Both the position numbers and the translations under genes were made by a program. The notes beneath the pieces are model-generated. The model saw only the letters and a list, made by a program, of their open reading frames with translations, ran no database searches and was not told the origin of the DNA. Positions 1-10,918 of a DNA stretch of 44,047 nucleotides are shown piece after piece (within the stretch, counting starts at the first letter, position 1; every line of letters begins with the position of its first letter). Where the stretch lies: NCBI GenBank assembly GCA_021844425.1, contig JAKBTL010000082.1, positions 37,579 through 81,625 on the forward strand, read 5' to 3'. This stretch comes from Actinomycetes bacterium. GTDB lineage: Bacteria > Actinomycetota > Acidimicrobiia > Acidimicrobiales > RAAP-2.

Positions 1-1290
1 GAGCGCGCCGAGCGCGCGACCCGACTCGCCGCCGCGTATGCCTCGGCGCGGACCATGACCGAGGCACTGGCGTCGCCGCTCTCCGCCGAGGACCAGACCG
101 TGCAGTCCATGCCCGACGTCAGCCCCACGAAGTGGCACCGTGGGCACACGTCGTGGTTCTTCGAGACGTTCCTCCTGCTGCCTGAGCTGCATGGCTACGA
201 GCAGCACCACCCCATGTACGGATTCCTCTTCAACTCCTACTACGAGGCCGCCGGCACGCGACACCCCCGGCCCGAGCGCGGTCTGATCTCGAGACCGGGG
301 ATCGAGGAGGTCGCCGCCTACCGGCGCCATGTGGACGTTGCGATGGGCGACCTCCTCGGCCAGTTGCTCGCCGACGAGACGATCGACCTGATCGAGCTGG
401 GCATCCACCACGAGCAGCAGCACCAAGAGCTCCTCCTCATGGACATCAAGCACGTCCTGTCGAAGAACCCGCTTCGCCCCGCGTACCGCTTGCCGCCTGC
501 CGGTTCCCCAGACGCCCAGGGCGCGTCTTCTGGCGGCCGGGGCGCTCCAGGAACGGCCGCGCCGACGACGCCAAAGATCGAGTGGATCGAGCACCCCGGC
601 GGCGTCGTCGAGGTCGGCCACGGCGGCTTGGGATTCGCCTTCGACAACGAGTCGCCCCGCCACTCAGAGATGCTGGTGCCGTTCGCCCTCGCGACGCGCC
701 CGGTGACCTGCGGCGAGTGGGCCGAATTCGCCGACGACGGCGGGTACACCCGCCCCGAGCTCTGGCTGTCCGAAGGCTGGGCCGCCGTCCAAGAGCACCG
801 CTGGCGCGCCCCGCTCTACTGGGACCTCTCCGAAGCCTGCCCTGCCGTCTTCACGCTCGAGGGCCCGCGCCCGGTCGAGGCGGCCGAGCCCGTGGTGCAC
901 GTCAGCTACTTCGAAGCGGACGCCTTCGCCCGCTGGGCAGGGGCTCGATTGCCCACCGAGGCCGAGTGGGAGCAGGCCGCGTCCAACGAGAAGTCCTGGC
1001 AGGATCCGGGCGACGCGACGTTCGGCCTCCATCCCTCCCCGGTCGAGGCGGGCGGCTTCTTCGGGACCGTCTGGCAATGGACGTCGAGCAGCTACAGCCC
1101 GTACCCGGGGTTCCGGCCGGCCGCGGGCGCCGTCGGCGAGTACAACGGCAAGTTCATGGTGAACCAACAGGTGCTGCGCGGGAGCGCGTGCATCACCCCA
1201 CCTGGGCATGCCCGCGCCACGTACCGCAACTTCTTCCCCGCCGCGTCGCGCTGGGCGTTCAGCGGCCTGCGACTGGCGCGGGACCTGTGA
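1..1290 (+). CDS. egtB: Ergothioneine synthase EgtB (5' end outside window)
   Basis: Non-haem iron sulfoxide synthase that joins gamma-glutamylcysteine or cysteine to hercynine in ergothioneine synthesis. The frame is open to base 1, and the residues before the ATG at 55 look coding, so the true start probably lies upstream. Numbering from that ATG, the DinB-type iron site appears as WHRGHTSWFFE (27-37) and HHEQQH (118-123). The C-terminal formylglycine-generating-enzyme-like domain shows RLPTEAEWE, GTVWQWT and the terminal WAFSGLRLARDL. The gene overlaps egtD by four bases (GTGA), which suggests translational coupling. Family identity is firm; whether the sulfur donor is gamma-glutamylcysteine or cysteine cannot be read from the sequence. 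Confidence 0.93.
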   Translation, partial: ERAERATRLAAAYASARTMTEALASPLSAEDQTVQSMPDVSPTKWHRGHTSWFFETFLLLPELHGYEQHHPMYGFLFNSYYEAAGTRHPRPERGLISRPGIEEVAAYRRHVDVAMGDLLGQLLADETIDLIELGIHHEQQHQELLLMDIKHVLSKNPLRPAYRLPPAGSPDAQGASSGGRGAPGTAAPTTPKIEWIEHPGGVVEVGHGGLGFAFDNESPRHSEMLVPFALATRPVTCGEWAEFADDGGYTRPELWLSEGWAAVQEHRWRAPLYWDLSEACPAVFTLEGPRPVEAAEPVVHVSYFEADAFARWAGARLPTEAEWEQAASNEKSWQDPGDATFGLHPSPVEAGGFFGTVWQWTSSSYSPYPGFRPAAGAVGEYNGKFMVNQQVLRGSACITPPGHARATYRNFFPAASRWAFSGLRLARDL

Positions 1291-2288
1291 GCGTGGCCCC
1301 TCTCCAGCCCCTCACGCTGACCATCGACGTCCACCTCGACGCCGCCGACCTGCGCGCCGCGCTGGCTCGGGACGTGCGGTCAGGGCTCGGCGCCGCCCGC
1401 AAGTCGCTCCCTCCAACCTGGTTCTACGACGAAGAAGGGAGCAAGCTCTTCGAGGAGATCACGAGGCTCCCCGAGTACTACCCCACCAGGGCCGAACGCG
1501 TGCTCCTCGAACGCCACGCAAGCGACGTCGCTGCGCTGACCCGCTCCGACACGCTCGTCGAGCTGGGCGCAGGAGCGTGCGAGAAGACCCGCGTGCTCCT
1601 CGACGCGCTCGCAGACCTCGGATCGCTGCGCAGGTACGTGCCCTTCGACGTGAGCGCAGACTTCTTGGAGGAGGCCGCGACGGCGCTGGGCCGCCAGTAC
1701 GAGGGGCTCGTCGTCCACGCCGTCATCGGTGACTTCCACCGCCACCTCGGGAAGATCCCAGGCAGTGGCGGACGGCTGATCGCCTTCCTCGGCGGGACGA
1801 TCGGGAACCTCGTCCCGCGGCAGCGCCGTCGCTTCTTCTCAGCACTCCGGGCCACCATGGCGCCCACCGACCACCTCCTGCTCGGCGCGGACCTCGTGAA
1901 GGACGTGGGGACGATCCTCGCTGCCTACGACGACTCGGCGGGAGTGACCGGCCGCTTCAACCGCAACGTCCTCCACGTGGTCAACCGTGAGCTCGACGCG
2001 GACTTCGTCCCTGACCGCTTCGCGCACGTGGTGCGATGGAACCCCGAGCAGCAGTGGATCGAGATGCGCCTGCGGTCCGAGCTCGACCAGCTGGTGCACG
2101 TGGGGGCGCTCGGGCTCGCCGTGCCCTTCGGGCGGGGCGAGGAGCTCCTGACCGAGATCAGCGCCAAGTTCACGCCGGCAGGGATCAGGTCGGAGCTCGT
2201 GCGCGCCGGGTTCGTGCTCGACCGTCAGTGGGGCGAGAACGCAGGCGACTTCCTCCTCACCCTGGCGCATCCCGCGTCGCGCCGCTGA
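1287..2288 (+). CDS. egtD: L-histidine N-alpha-methyltransferase EgtD
   Basis: S-adenosylmethionine-dependent trimethylation of histidine to hercynine, the first committed step to ergothioneine. The 333-residue product is close to the usual ~320. Visible motifs are the SAM-binding loop VELGAGACEK (91-100), FDVSADFLEEA (120-130), FLGGTIGNL (167-175) and, near the end, TEISAKF with E290 and S292, matching the histidine-binding Glu/Ser pair of mycobacterial EgtD. I chose the GTG at 1287 because it overlaps the egtB stop; GTG 1293 is an alternative. Its last 32 bases overlap the 3' end of the opposing cytochrome b gene. Confidence 0.93.
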   Translation: MSVAPLQPLTLTIDVHLDAADLRAALARDVRSGLGAARKSLPPTWFYDEEGSKLFEEITRLPEYYPTRAERVLLERHASDVAALTRSDTLVELGAGACEKTRVLLDALADLGSLRRYVPFDVSADFLEEAATALGRQYEGLVVHAVIGDFHRHLGKIPGSGGRLIAFLGGTIGNLVPRQRRRFFSALRATMAPTDHLLLGADLVKDVGTILAAYDDSAGVTGRFNRNVLHVVNRELDADFVPDRFAHVVRWNPEQQWIEMRLRSELDQLVHVGALGLAVPFGRGEELLTEISAKFTPAGIRSELVRAGFVLDRQWGENAGDFLLTLAHPASRR

Positions 2289-4188
2289 GGGCGCCCGCGG
2301 TCGCGCCGCTCCCGCTCGGCCCTGCGGCCGGGCCGGTCCCCCCGTCGCCGCCGCCTTCCCCACGGTTCCAGGCGCGCCACACCAGACGGTGCACCGGGAG
2401 GTACCTGGGGATGTCGCGCAGACCCGGGATGATCGGGACGCAGAGCAAGAGGATGGTGGCCACCCCGGTCAGGTAGATGGCGATGAGGTCGACGTTCGTC
2501 GACGTGCGGAACCCGGGGACCTGGTACCAAAGGTCGTACAGCCACAGCCACGGCTGGCCCGGGTAGCTCCCGGTCTCGTTCATGACGCCCCACTCTGTGC
2601 CGAGTAGGTGCAGCTTCTTGCCGACCGAGGCGAAGTAGCTACCGTCCTGCAAGAAGAGCAGTGGCTTCGTGTAGTCGGTGCCGTAGAACAGGTGATGGGC
2701 CAAGAGGGCGGCGTCGATGGCGCCCGAGCGCGCCATCGTGAGCTCGGCAGATATGAGGACAGGCACCGGTCCGTCGGCGGTTCTCGGCACGACCGGCACG
2801 TCGTTCCTGAAGCTCACGTGGGACACGACCTTCAGGTAGGCGACGTCCCACGCCTTCTGCACCGACCTGGGAGCGGTCTCGTAGCGGTGCAGCGCCCGGG
2901 TCAAGGTCGGGTCGCCGGGTGCACGCGTCGACAGCGGCGCGAGCACGAATGTCCTGGCGGAGTTGATCGGCTGCATGACCCCGGTGATCTGCTGCCAGGA
3001 CACGATGATCTTCTGCACCATCCCGGTGCCCGCAGGCGTCGAGACGTTGTCGTACGGCGGGCCGTACGTCGCGGTCTCGCTCGTGTAGGCGAGCTCGGCG
3101 GCGCTGGTCGCCATGAAGTCTCCCGGTGTGGCATGGGACCAGCTCTGGATCGTCACCGGGGGGACGTCTGGAGAGGAGACCACCGACGCCAGGGCGAGCA
3201 CCAGGACAAGCACCACCGCACTGGCGATGCTCGCCTCCTTCAAGATGTCGTAGCGCCGGGTGGGTCCGCGCCACTCTGCCGCATCGGCGGCAGTCGCCGC
3301 CCGGCGTGCCGCCTTCCCTCGGACGCGCCGCGCCGGCAGAGGGTGGCTCACGCCGCGCACCCGAACGAGCAGGATGTGGGCGCCCACGATCGCGACGAGG
3401 ACCAGCGGCACGAGCACGATGTGCCACATGAGCATCTGCCCGAAGTTCATGGTGTCGAAGAACGGCCCCACCCCGGCGGCGTTCACCGCGTCCTTGGCGT
3501 TGGTCGATATCCACTGCGAGTCGAGGTTCTGCTGGGAGAGGTAGCCGGTGAAACACTCGACGACGGAGGCGACGAAGGCGACCACGCCGGTCATCCAGGT
3601 GAGGGCGCGTCGCCCGCGCCACGCCGCCATCCAGAACTTCCCCCAGAGGTGGATGACCATGAAGGCCATGAACATCTCCACGCTCCACAGGTGGAGGCTG
3701 TTGAAGAAGTGGCCGACCGGGTTGTAGTGCCACCAGTCGGGTCCACCCAGGGCGAGCGCGAACCCCGACACGATCGCCACGGCGAGGGCGGCGAGCGTCG
3801 CGACCCCGAACACGTAGACCCAGGAACGCACGTACGCAGGCTGCCTGTCGGGAAGGAGCTTGCCCGGCGGGAGGAAGCGGAGGCCGAGACGGCGCACACG
3901 GGCGGTCCACATGGCGGCGTCGCCGTCGCCGTCCGCAGCGGCTCCGGCCGCGTCGCCTTTGTACGCGACCAGTGTCGGAGCGCCCTCGGGTGCGCCGTTC
4001 CCCTGGTCCTTCGGTTCAGCGTCTCGCCCGTGCTTGCCGAGCGGGAACGGCACGAGGAGCGCGGCGCCGAAGATGACCAGCATCACGAGGATCAGCACGA
4101 GGTTCGCCTCGGACACCGTGAAGATGTTCCAGTGGAGATAGGTCCCCGGAGAGTTCAGATCGACCGCGAGCTGCGCTGCTCCACCCAT
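2257..4188 (-). CDS. Solitary cytochrome b (b6-type quinol-oxidising subunit)
   Basis: Membrane di-haem cytochrome b, 643 residues. An N-terminal membrane anchor (LVLILVMLVIFGAALL) precedes the cytochrome b core. Haem ligands sit in HLWSVEMFMAFMVIH (14 apart, about residues 166 and 180) and HIVLVPLVLVAIVGAH (15 apart); the 15-residue spacing in the second helix is the b6-type arrangement. A long extracytoplasmic C-terminal part ends in one more membrane helix. The start is the ATG at 4188, which has GAGGAGG just upstream; the frame remains open to 4269. No Rieske protein, cytochrome c or oxidase gene is adjacent, so its electron partner is unknown. It converges with egtD and overlaps it by 32 bp. 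Confidence 0.85.
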   Translation of the reverse strand: MGGAAQLAVDLNSPGTYLHWNIFTVSEANLVLILVMLVIFGAALLVPFPLGKHGRDAEPKDQGNGAPEGAPTLVAYKGDAAGAAADGDGDAAMWTARVRRLGLRFLPPGKLLPDRQPAYVRSWVYVFGVATLAALAVAIVSGFALALGGPDWWHYNPVGHFFNSLHLWSVEMFMAFMVIHLWGKFWMAAWRGRRALTWMTGVVAFVASVVECFTGYLSQQNLDSQWISTNAKDAVNAAGVGPFFDTMNFGQMLMWHIVLVPLVLVAIVGAHILLVRVRGVSHPLPARRVRGKAARRAATAADAAEWRGPTRRYDILKEASIASAVVLVLVLALASVVSSPDVPPVTIQSWSHATPGDFMATSAAELAYTSETATYGPPYDNVSTPAGTGMVQKIIVSWQQITGVMQPINSARTFVLAPLSTRAPGDPTLTRALHRYETAPRSVQKAWDVAYLKVVSHVSFRNDVPVVPRTADGPVPVLISAELTMARSGAIDAALLAHHLFYGTDYTKPLLFLQDGSYFASVGKKLHLLGTEWGVMNETGSYPGQPWLWLYDLWYQVPGFRTSTNVDLIAIYLTGVATILLLCVPIIPGLRDIPRYLPVHRLVWRAWNRGEGGGDGGTGPAAGPSGSGATAGALSGATRDAPG

Positions 4189-4276
4189 TGAGCCTCCTCG
4201 TAGGCTGTCCGACGGCATCGGGGCTCGATGCGTTCCCCGCTCCCCGACAGCGTGCAGGGACGGCGGCAACGCTGCT

Positions 4277-4291
4277 AGGGGCGTTGGTCCC
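4277..4291 (-). promoter_or_regulatory. DosR-box-like sequence upstream of cytochrome b
   Basis: On the minus strand it reads GGGACCAACGCCCCT. Its first 14 bases match 11 of 14 core positions of the mycobacterial DosR box (GGGACTWWAGTCCC, from memory). It ends 88 bases upstream of the cytochrome b start. A DosR-like regulator is encoded at 13182. This is a weak motif call made by eye. Confidence 0.25.
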
Positions 4292-4404
4292 GACCAGCAT
4301 TGATTGTCGCGCGCACACGGCGCGGCCTTCGACGAGCTGGCGCGAGATCAGCTCGGCGCCGGGACGGGAACGGCGCCGGGCGCCGCGAGCAGGACGTGGA
4401 GGCT

Positions 4405-5202
4405 CTAGGCGCGAAGTGCGACCGCTGCGTCCGGAGATACGATCCGGAAGCTGAAGGACTCCTCGAGGTAGAGGTGTACGAGCTCGGCGTCGTGACGCTC
4501 GTAACCCACCGAAAGGTCCTCCCCCGACTCGAAGAGGAAGTCGCCGCCGCGCAAGCTCACGACGACCGCCCCCCTCACGCCTGGCGCGCGCACGACCGGG
4601 CCGCCGAGGATCTCTCGGAGATGGTCGACGACCGGCCTTCCCTGCTCGGTGATCTCCACCACCCCGGTGTAGGCCTCCGGTCCGAGCGCGAGCCCGTAGG
4701 GACCGCTCACCCCCGCAGCGAGAAGCGTCGCGACCGCCGACGCGACGCGGGCGGGGTACTCGACCACATCGGAGCCGAGGGAACCTGGCTCGTGCGGCGA
4801 CGCCTCGGCGATCCCCCGGATCTGGGCGTCGACCCATCCATGGAAGAGCGCGACGTTCTCCGCTTGCGCGATCGCCTGCGCCGCCTCGTCGAGCGTCGCG
4901 AGGTCGACGTCGAGCGCGCCGCGCGCGGCGTCACGCAGCTCGTCGAGCAAGAGCGCGAAGGGCGCTCGCAGCTCCACGAGCGGGAGGACCACCCGCCGGC
5001 GCGCGACGGTCCCGGGCGAGGGCGCAGAGATCGGACTGGCGCGTCCGACGTCGGTGCCCGAGTGCTTCCAGCCGAACGGCCCTGCGAAGTCGACGAGCTT
5101 GCGCCCCGCGAGCGCCGGGGCAAGCCGCTGGCGAGCCTCCTCGTCGACGAGCGACCACGCCTCGCCGGTAAGCGGGGCGAGCGAGCGCAGCAGATTGCTC
5201 AT
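4405..5202 (-). CDS. enc: Encapsulin nanocompartment shell protein
   Basis: HK97-fold shell protein, 265 residues, the normal length for a family 1 encapsulin. Characteristic segments are the N-terminal NLLRSLAPLTGEAW, then AGRKLVDFAGPFGWKHS, RRRVVLPLVELRAPFALL, AENVALFHGW, and the C-terminal DLSVGYERHDAELVHLYLEE. The ATG at 5202 has GAGGAGG about 8 bases upstream, and that ribosome-binding site overlaps the TGA of the ferritin gene. The frame is open further upstream, but those codons overlap the ferritin gene and do not look encapsulin-like. With its neighbour it should form an iron-storing compartment in the cytoplasm. Confidence 0.93.
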   Translation of the reverse strand: MSNLLRSLAPLTGEAWSLVDEEARQRLAPALAGRKLVDFAGPFGWKHSGTDVGRASPISAPSPGTVARRRVVLPLVELRAPFALLLDELRDAARGALDVDLATLDEAAQAIAQAENVALFHGWVDAQIRGIAEASPHEPGSLGSDVVEYPARVASAVATLLAAGVSGPYGLALGPEAYTGVVEITEQGRPVVDHLREILGGPVVRAPGVRGAVVVSLRGGDFLFESGEDLSVGYERHDAELVHLYLEESFSFRIVSPDAAVALRA

Positions 5203-5215
5203 GCGAAGTGCCTCC

Positions 5216-5617
5216 TCACGACCGCGTGGGCCCGAGGCCGAGCGAGCCCGACCGGGCGTCTCCTGCACCTCCTGGCGACCGATCCGCAGCCGGGGGGTCG
5301 CCGGGCCGTCGGCCTTCGGCACGCGCCTCGATCCCGGTGATCGGTCCTTCCGTGAAGAGGTAGGTCCGCATGTGGGCGTCGAGCGTCGCGTCGTGGCGGC
5401 GCAGCCATTCGAGGAGCATCATCGCGTGCTCCTTCTCCTCGTCACGATTGTGCGCGAGGATCGCACCGAGCTCGGCGTCCTGGGTCGCGTCGACACGCTG
5501 GTCGTACCAGTCGACGGCCTCGAGCTCCTCTTGGAGCGAGGTGAGCGCCCGGTGGCGGTCGACCGTCTCGGGCCGAAGCAGCGCCTTGTCCTCGTGCAGC
5601 CCTTCGCTGTTGGCCAT
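5216..5617 (-). CDS. Encapsulated ferritin (EncFtn) cargo protein
   Basis: Ferroxidase cargo of the adjacent encapsulin, 133 residues. Metal-site residues line up with characterised EncFtn proteins: E31, W37, and E61-x-x-H64 in RDEEKEHAMMLLEW. After a flexible Gly/Pro/Ala-rich linker (about 95-120), the C terminus carries GSLGLGPTRS, which resembles the GSLxIGSL-type encapsulin targeting peptide, although its second half (PTRS) differs from the common form. An ATG start is preceded by AAGGAA. The stop codon lies 13 bp before the encapsulin start, so the two form an operon with the cargo first. Iron storage or oxidative-stress defence is inferred from the family. Confidence 0.9.
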   Translation of the reverse strand: MANSEGLHEDKALLRPETVDRHRALTSLQEELEAVDWYDQRVDATQDAELGAILAHNRDEEKEHAMMLLEWLRRHDATLDAHMRTYLFTEGPITGIEARAEGRRPGDPPAADRSPGGAGDARSGSLGLGPTRS

Positions 5618-5879
5618 CGGCAGATTCCTTGCCCCGGTTCGGCTCTACTCTGGATGGGCCCTACCCCGGCTCGGCTCCCCGCTCACAGTAGCGGTACGAC
5701 GGGCGCAGCGCTTCCGCCCGAAGGCGGCTCACTGCTGGTATAACTCGACCACCCCCTCCGGTCGGGCCTCCGCCTCGTCGGGGTCGCGCCCAGCGCTTCG
5801 AAGAGCTCTTCGCTGGCGGAGCAGGTCCCAGAGCTGGTCGAGGGTCCGCCGGAGCTGCTCCAGCCGACCCCCCGCGCGC

Positions 5880-8264
<2,385 letters not shown>

Positions 8265-8357
8265 GAACTGCTTCTCCGATCTGTACCGTTGCCGGCGCGA
8301 CGCGTAGTGGACCGCGCTTCGGTTGTTGCTAGAACGCTCCAGACTCCCCGCCGTATT

Positions 8358-8416
8358 CCGCCGACGCGCCGTGCCGCCGACGCGCCGTGCCGCCGACGCG
8401 CCGTGCCGCCGACGCG
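8358..8416. repeat. 16-bp tandem repeat, 3.7 copies
   Basis: The unit CCGCCGACGCGCCGTG is repeated exactly three times (8358-8405), followed by 11 bases of a fourth copy. It lies in the gap between lon and the next leftward gene. The repeat is very GC-rich and not in a supported gene. Confidence 0.9.
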
Positions 8417-8426
8417 TGGGCGGCGC

Positions 8427-8930
8427 TCAGCGGGTCGATGCCTGCCGCGGCATGTAGACGCGCGCCTGCCACATGCCGGTCAGCGGCACCACCGCGAGCG
8501 CAGCCCCGGCCCTGAGCATCCAGTCGAGGACGTCTGGCGCCGAGGCCGCAGCGCCGGGGTGGAGGATGAGCCCGCGCCGAGCGTGGTCCTGCCCGACGCG
8601 CCAGCCCGAGGGGACGGTCACTCCGAGCCGGCCGAGCTGGGCCACCGCGTACCGCCCCCGCGGGTGGAGGAGGCCGACGGTCTGCTCGCCGGTCCCGGCA
8701 CGGCCACTTCCCGCCGGCATCCACGTGCACATGCTGACGGGCGCCTGGGCGTTCCCGAAGAGCGTGGAGAAGACTCCGCTCGAAGGCGGCTCCACCTCCT
8801 CTTCGGGCACCCCGGGGAGGAGGTTGATCCAGCCGTCATGCGCTTCCGCGAGCAGGCGCATGAGCTCGAGCACCGCGGCCGTTGCCGGAGGGCGGAACTC
8901 GAGCTGATCTACGCTTCTGCGCCGTCGCAC
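8427..8930 (-). CDS. Hypothetical protein, 167 residues
   Basis: I do not recognise the family. The sequence is soluble-looking and fairly well composed: VDQLEFRPPATAAVLELMRL, AEAHDGWINLLPGVPEEEVE, LFGNAQAPVSMCTWMP, then GRYAVAQLGRLGVTVPSGW and a small hydrophobic C-terminal segment. The amino-acid composition is ordinary and the reading frame is long, so it is probably a real gene. The start could be the codon at 8930 or a later one. It lies downstream of the membrane protein at 9124, from which it is separated by a strong hairpin, so it may be transcribed separately. Confidence 0.55.
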   Translation of the reverse strand: MRRRRSVDQLEFRPPATAAVLELMRLLAEAHDGWINLLPGVPEEEVEPPSSGVFSTLFGNAQAPVSMCTWMPAGSGRAGTGEQTVGLLHPRGRYAVAQLGRLGVTVPSGWRVGQDHARRGLILHPGAAASAPDVLDWMLRAGAALAVVPLTGMWQARVYMPRQASTR

Positions 8931-9030
8931 GCCCGAGGGTCTACCAAAACAATGCGGTGCGCCACCTTCGGTCCAGTCGCCGCGGCGACCACATGCGCCG
9001 GCCCGAAGCAGCCAACTGCGACGCCGCGCG

Positions 9031-9068
9031 CCACCGCCCTCCTGCCGGAACCGGCAGGAGGGCGGTGG
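9031..9068. terminator. Perfect 18-bp inverted repeat, probable intrinsic terminator
   Basis: CCACCGCCCTCCTGCCGG is followed by AA and its exact reverse complement. It lies 56 bp downstream of the leftward gene ending at 9124. There is no T tract on the leftward side (GTCGTTT follows on the plus strand), so it would be a U-tract-poor terminator of the kind common in GC-rich actinobacteria. It could equally be an RNA-processing or attenuation hairpin. Confidence 0.6.
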
Positions 9069-9123
9069 GTCGTTTCTGGCTCCCGCGCCCGGTGTCAGAA
9101 ACGGGCGCCAGGGTGCGGAGCGC

Positions 9124-9723
9124 TCACGCCGCCTTGGCGCTCGCGCTCCCGAGCGACTTCGGGAATTCCACTTCGACAGGCGTCCGGGTGATGTGCCACA
9201 GACCCATGCCGGTGAGGATCAGCATCAGACCAGCCGCCGCGAAGGCAGCTAGCGCCCCGTCGAAGGCGAGGTTGCCGAAGATCGAGAAGCCGTATGCCTC
9301 GAGCAGCATCGACCGCAGCGTCGTGCCCTTGAACACCGTGTCGACCAGGCCGGCGAGTTTCGCTGTTGTGGGGTGCGCCCGCGATGCCGCGCTCACCTTC
9401 GCGTACACGCCACCGAAGGGCATCTCGGAGAGGTGGACGCGGATGAAGTGTGTCGCGTACACCTGCGCCTGCGTCCCGGTCAGCACCTGCTGCCCTGCGT
9501 ACGGCGAGAGGTACGGGATCATTGTCTTCTTGACCTCGGTGCCTGTCGGATGAGCGAGCTGTGCCTTGGTCGGGAAGTAGACCTGCTGCATGGCCAGCTG
9601 GTTGTGCACTTGGTTCGCGGAGAAGTTGTTGCCCCACAACAGCAGAGCACCGGCCGCGATGAGGATCACCGCCAGCACTGCGCCACCGCCCGTGAGGATC
9701 AGGTCGAGGGCCTTGCGTTTCAT
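9124..9723 (-). CDS. Two-helix membrane protein of unknown function
   Basis: 199 residues. A basic start (MKRKALDLILTGGGAVLAV) leads into an N-terminal helix, a long extracytoplasmic stretch (about 35-150) with SPYAGQQVLTGTQAQVYATH, and a second helix near the C terminus (ALAAFAAAGLMLILTGMGLW) before a short charged tail. Similar proteins occur widely in actinobacteria without an assigned role. The ATG has AAGGAG upstream. An inverted repeat (GACCC-TGTC-GGGTC, 9743-9756) lies 20-33 bp upstream of the start and might be an operator. Confidence 0.75.
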   Translation of the reverse strand: MKRKALDLILTGGGAVLAVILIAAGALLLWGNNFSANQVHNQLAMQQVYFPTKAQLAHPTGTEVKKTMIPYLSPYAGQQVLTGTQAQVYATHFIRVHLSEMPFGGVYAKVSAASRAHPTTAKLAGLVDTVFKGTTLRSMLLEAYGFSIFGNLAFDGALAAFAAAGLMLILTGMGLWHITRTPVEVEFPKSLGSASAKAA

Positions 9724-9742
9724 GGTGTGCGCTCCTTTTCAT

Positions 9743-9756
9743 GACCCTGTCGGGTC
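9743..9756. promoter_or_regulatory. Short inverted repeat in promoter region
   Basis: GACCC, four bases, GGGTC. It lies 20-33 bp upstream of the start of the membrane protein gene at 9723, between it and the sigma factor gene. It could be an operator or chance symmetry. Confidence 0.25.
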
Positions 9757-9892
9757 TCCTGACGCCCCCTCTTGGAGCGCCTGGAGAGATCGTGCGCTTC
9801 CGGTGCCGGCTGCGGCAGGGTCCGAGGTCCCTCCGCTCGGGGACGAAAGTCCCGACGCGGTGCGCGTGGATGCCGAGAGACCGTTCGCGTTG

Positions 9893-10834
9893 TCACGACG
9901 CCCACGACGCGCGCTGGAGACGATGCCGCAGCGTCGCGAGCGCACGCGTCTCGATCTGGCGCACGCGCTCAGGAGAGACCGAGAGGGCCGCGCCCACGTC
10001 GGCCGCGGTGCGCGGGCCGTCGGGCGAGCCGATGCCGTAGCGAAGCCTGATGACGGTAGCGGCGGACGCGGTGAGCTGCCCGAGCAGCCCCTCGATCTCC
10101 CGGGGCAGCAGCGCAGATACCGCAAGATCGCCGACCTCGGCCGAGGGGTCTGCGACGAGATCGCCGAGCTCGTTGCCGTCCTCGTCGATCGGCGCCGACA
10201 TGGACACGGCGGGAGCCGCCGCCCTTCGGATCGCGACGACGTCGGCCATGCGGATCCCGGTCTCCTCGGCCAGCTCCTGGATCCCCGGCGAGTGGCCGAG
10301 CGTCCGCTCGAGCCGGTCGGAGGTGTCCGACAACGCCCGTGCCTGGTCGCGCCGGTGGCGCGGGAGACGCACCGGGGACGAGAAGTCCCCCACCGCCTGC
10401 GCGACGCCCTTGCGGATCCACCAGGTGGCATACGTCGAGAACTTGTAGCCGCGTCGCCAGTCGAATCGTTCGATCGCGTGCATGAGCCCGATGTTCCCCT
10501 CTTGGACGAGGTCTGCCAGCTCGACCCCGCGATGCTGGTAGCGCTTCGCGATCGAGACGACCAGCCGGAGGTTCGCCCCGATGAACTGCGCGCGGGCGCG
10601 CCTGCCGGCGTCGACCGCGTCCTCCAGGGCTCGCCCGCGGCGCCCCCTCGGCCGCCGCGGGCCCTCGAGCTCGCGGGCTGCTTGCTCGCCCTCCTCGATG
10701 GCTTGGGCGAGGCTGACCTCGTCGGCACGGGTCAGCAGCGCGTGCCATCCCAGCTCGTCGAGGTACAGTCGCATCAGGTCGAGATCGCGCTGGCGCGGCT
10801 GCTCGGCGAGGACTCTTCGATCGTGCTCCAGCAT
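9893..10834 (-). CDS. RNA polymerase sigma-70 factor (principal-like group)
   Basis: 313 residues. Region 1.2 (DLMRLYLDELG), region 2 (ANLRLVVSIAKRYQHRGVEL, DLVQEGNIGLMHAIERFDW, FSTYATWWIRKGVAQAV), region 3, and a region 4 helix-turn-helix (ADVGAALSVSPERVRQIETR) are all present, with no anti-sigma-type fusion. The strong region 2.4 (YATWWIR) places it with SigA/SigB-type factors; the short N terminus suggests a non-essential group 2 factor. The start is the ATG at 10834, with GGAG 9 bases upstream. The frame stays open upstream through the 20-bp repeats, but that extension is repetitive and not coding. Confidence 0.9.
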   Translation of the reverse strand: MLEHDRRVLAEQPRQRDLDLMRLYLDELGWHALLTRADEVSLAQAIEEGEQAARELEGPRRPRGRRGRALEDAVDAGRRARAQFIGANLRLVVSIAKRYQHRGVELADLVQEGNIGLMHAIERFDWRRGYKFSTYATWWIRKGVAQAVGDFSSPVRLPRHRRDQARALSDTSDRLERTLGHSPGIQELAEETGIRMADVVAIRRAAAPAVSMSAPIDEDGNELGDLVADPSAEVGDLAVSALLPREIEGLLGQLTASAATVIRLRYGIGSPDGPRTAADVGAALSVSPERVRQIETRALATLRHRLQRASWAS

Positions 10835-10918
10835 CGTCTTGCTCCGTTCTCCGGCCGTCTCAAGCTGGTCATCGAGACCGGTAGGAGCCAGACCTAGCCC
10901 AGCATCGGCGCCATGACT

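Noticed and set aside
2608..4191. Long plus-strand open frame (527 codons) opposite cytochrome b
   Set aside because: It is His/Arg/Asp-rich with no recognisable domain, and the opposite strand encodes a clear cytochrome b. It is a GC-rich shadow frame.
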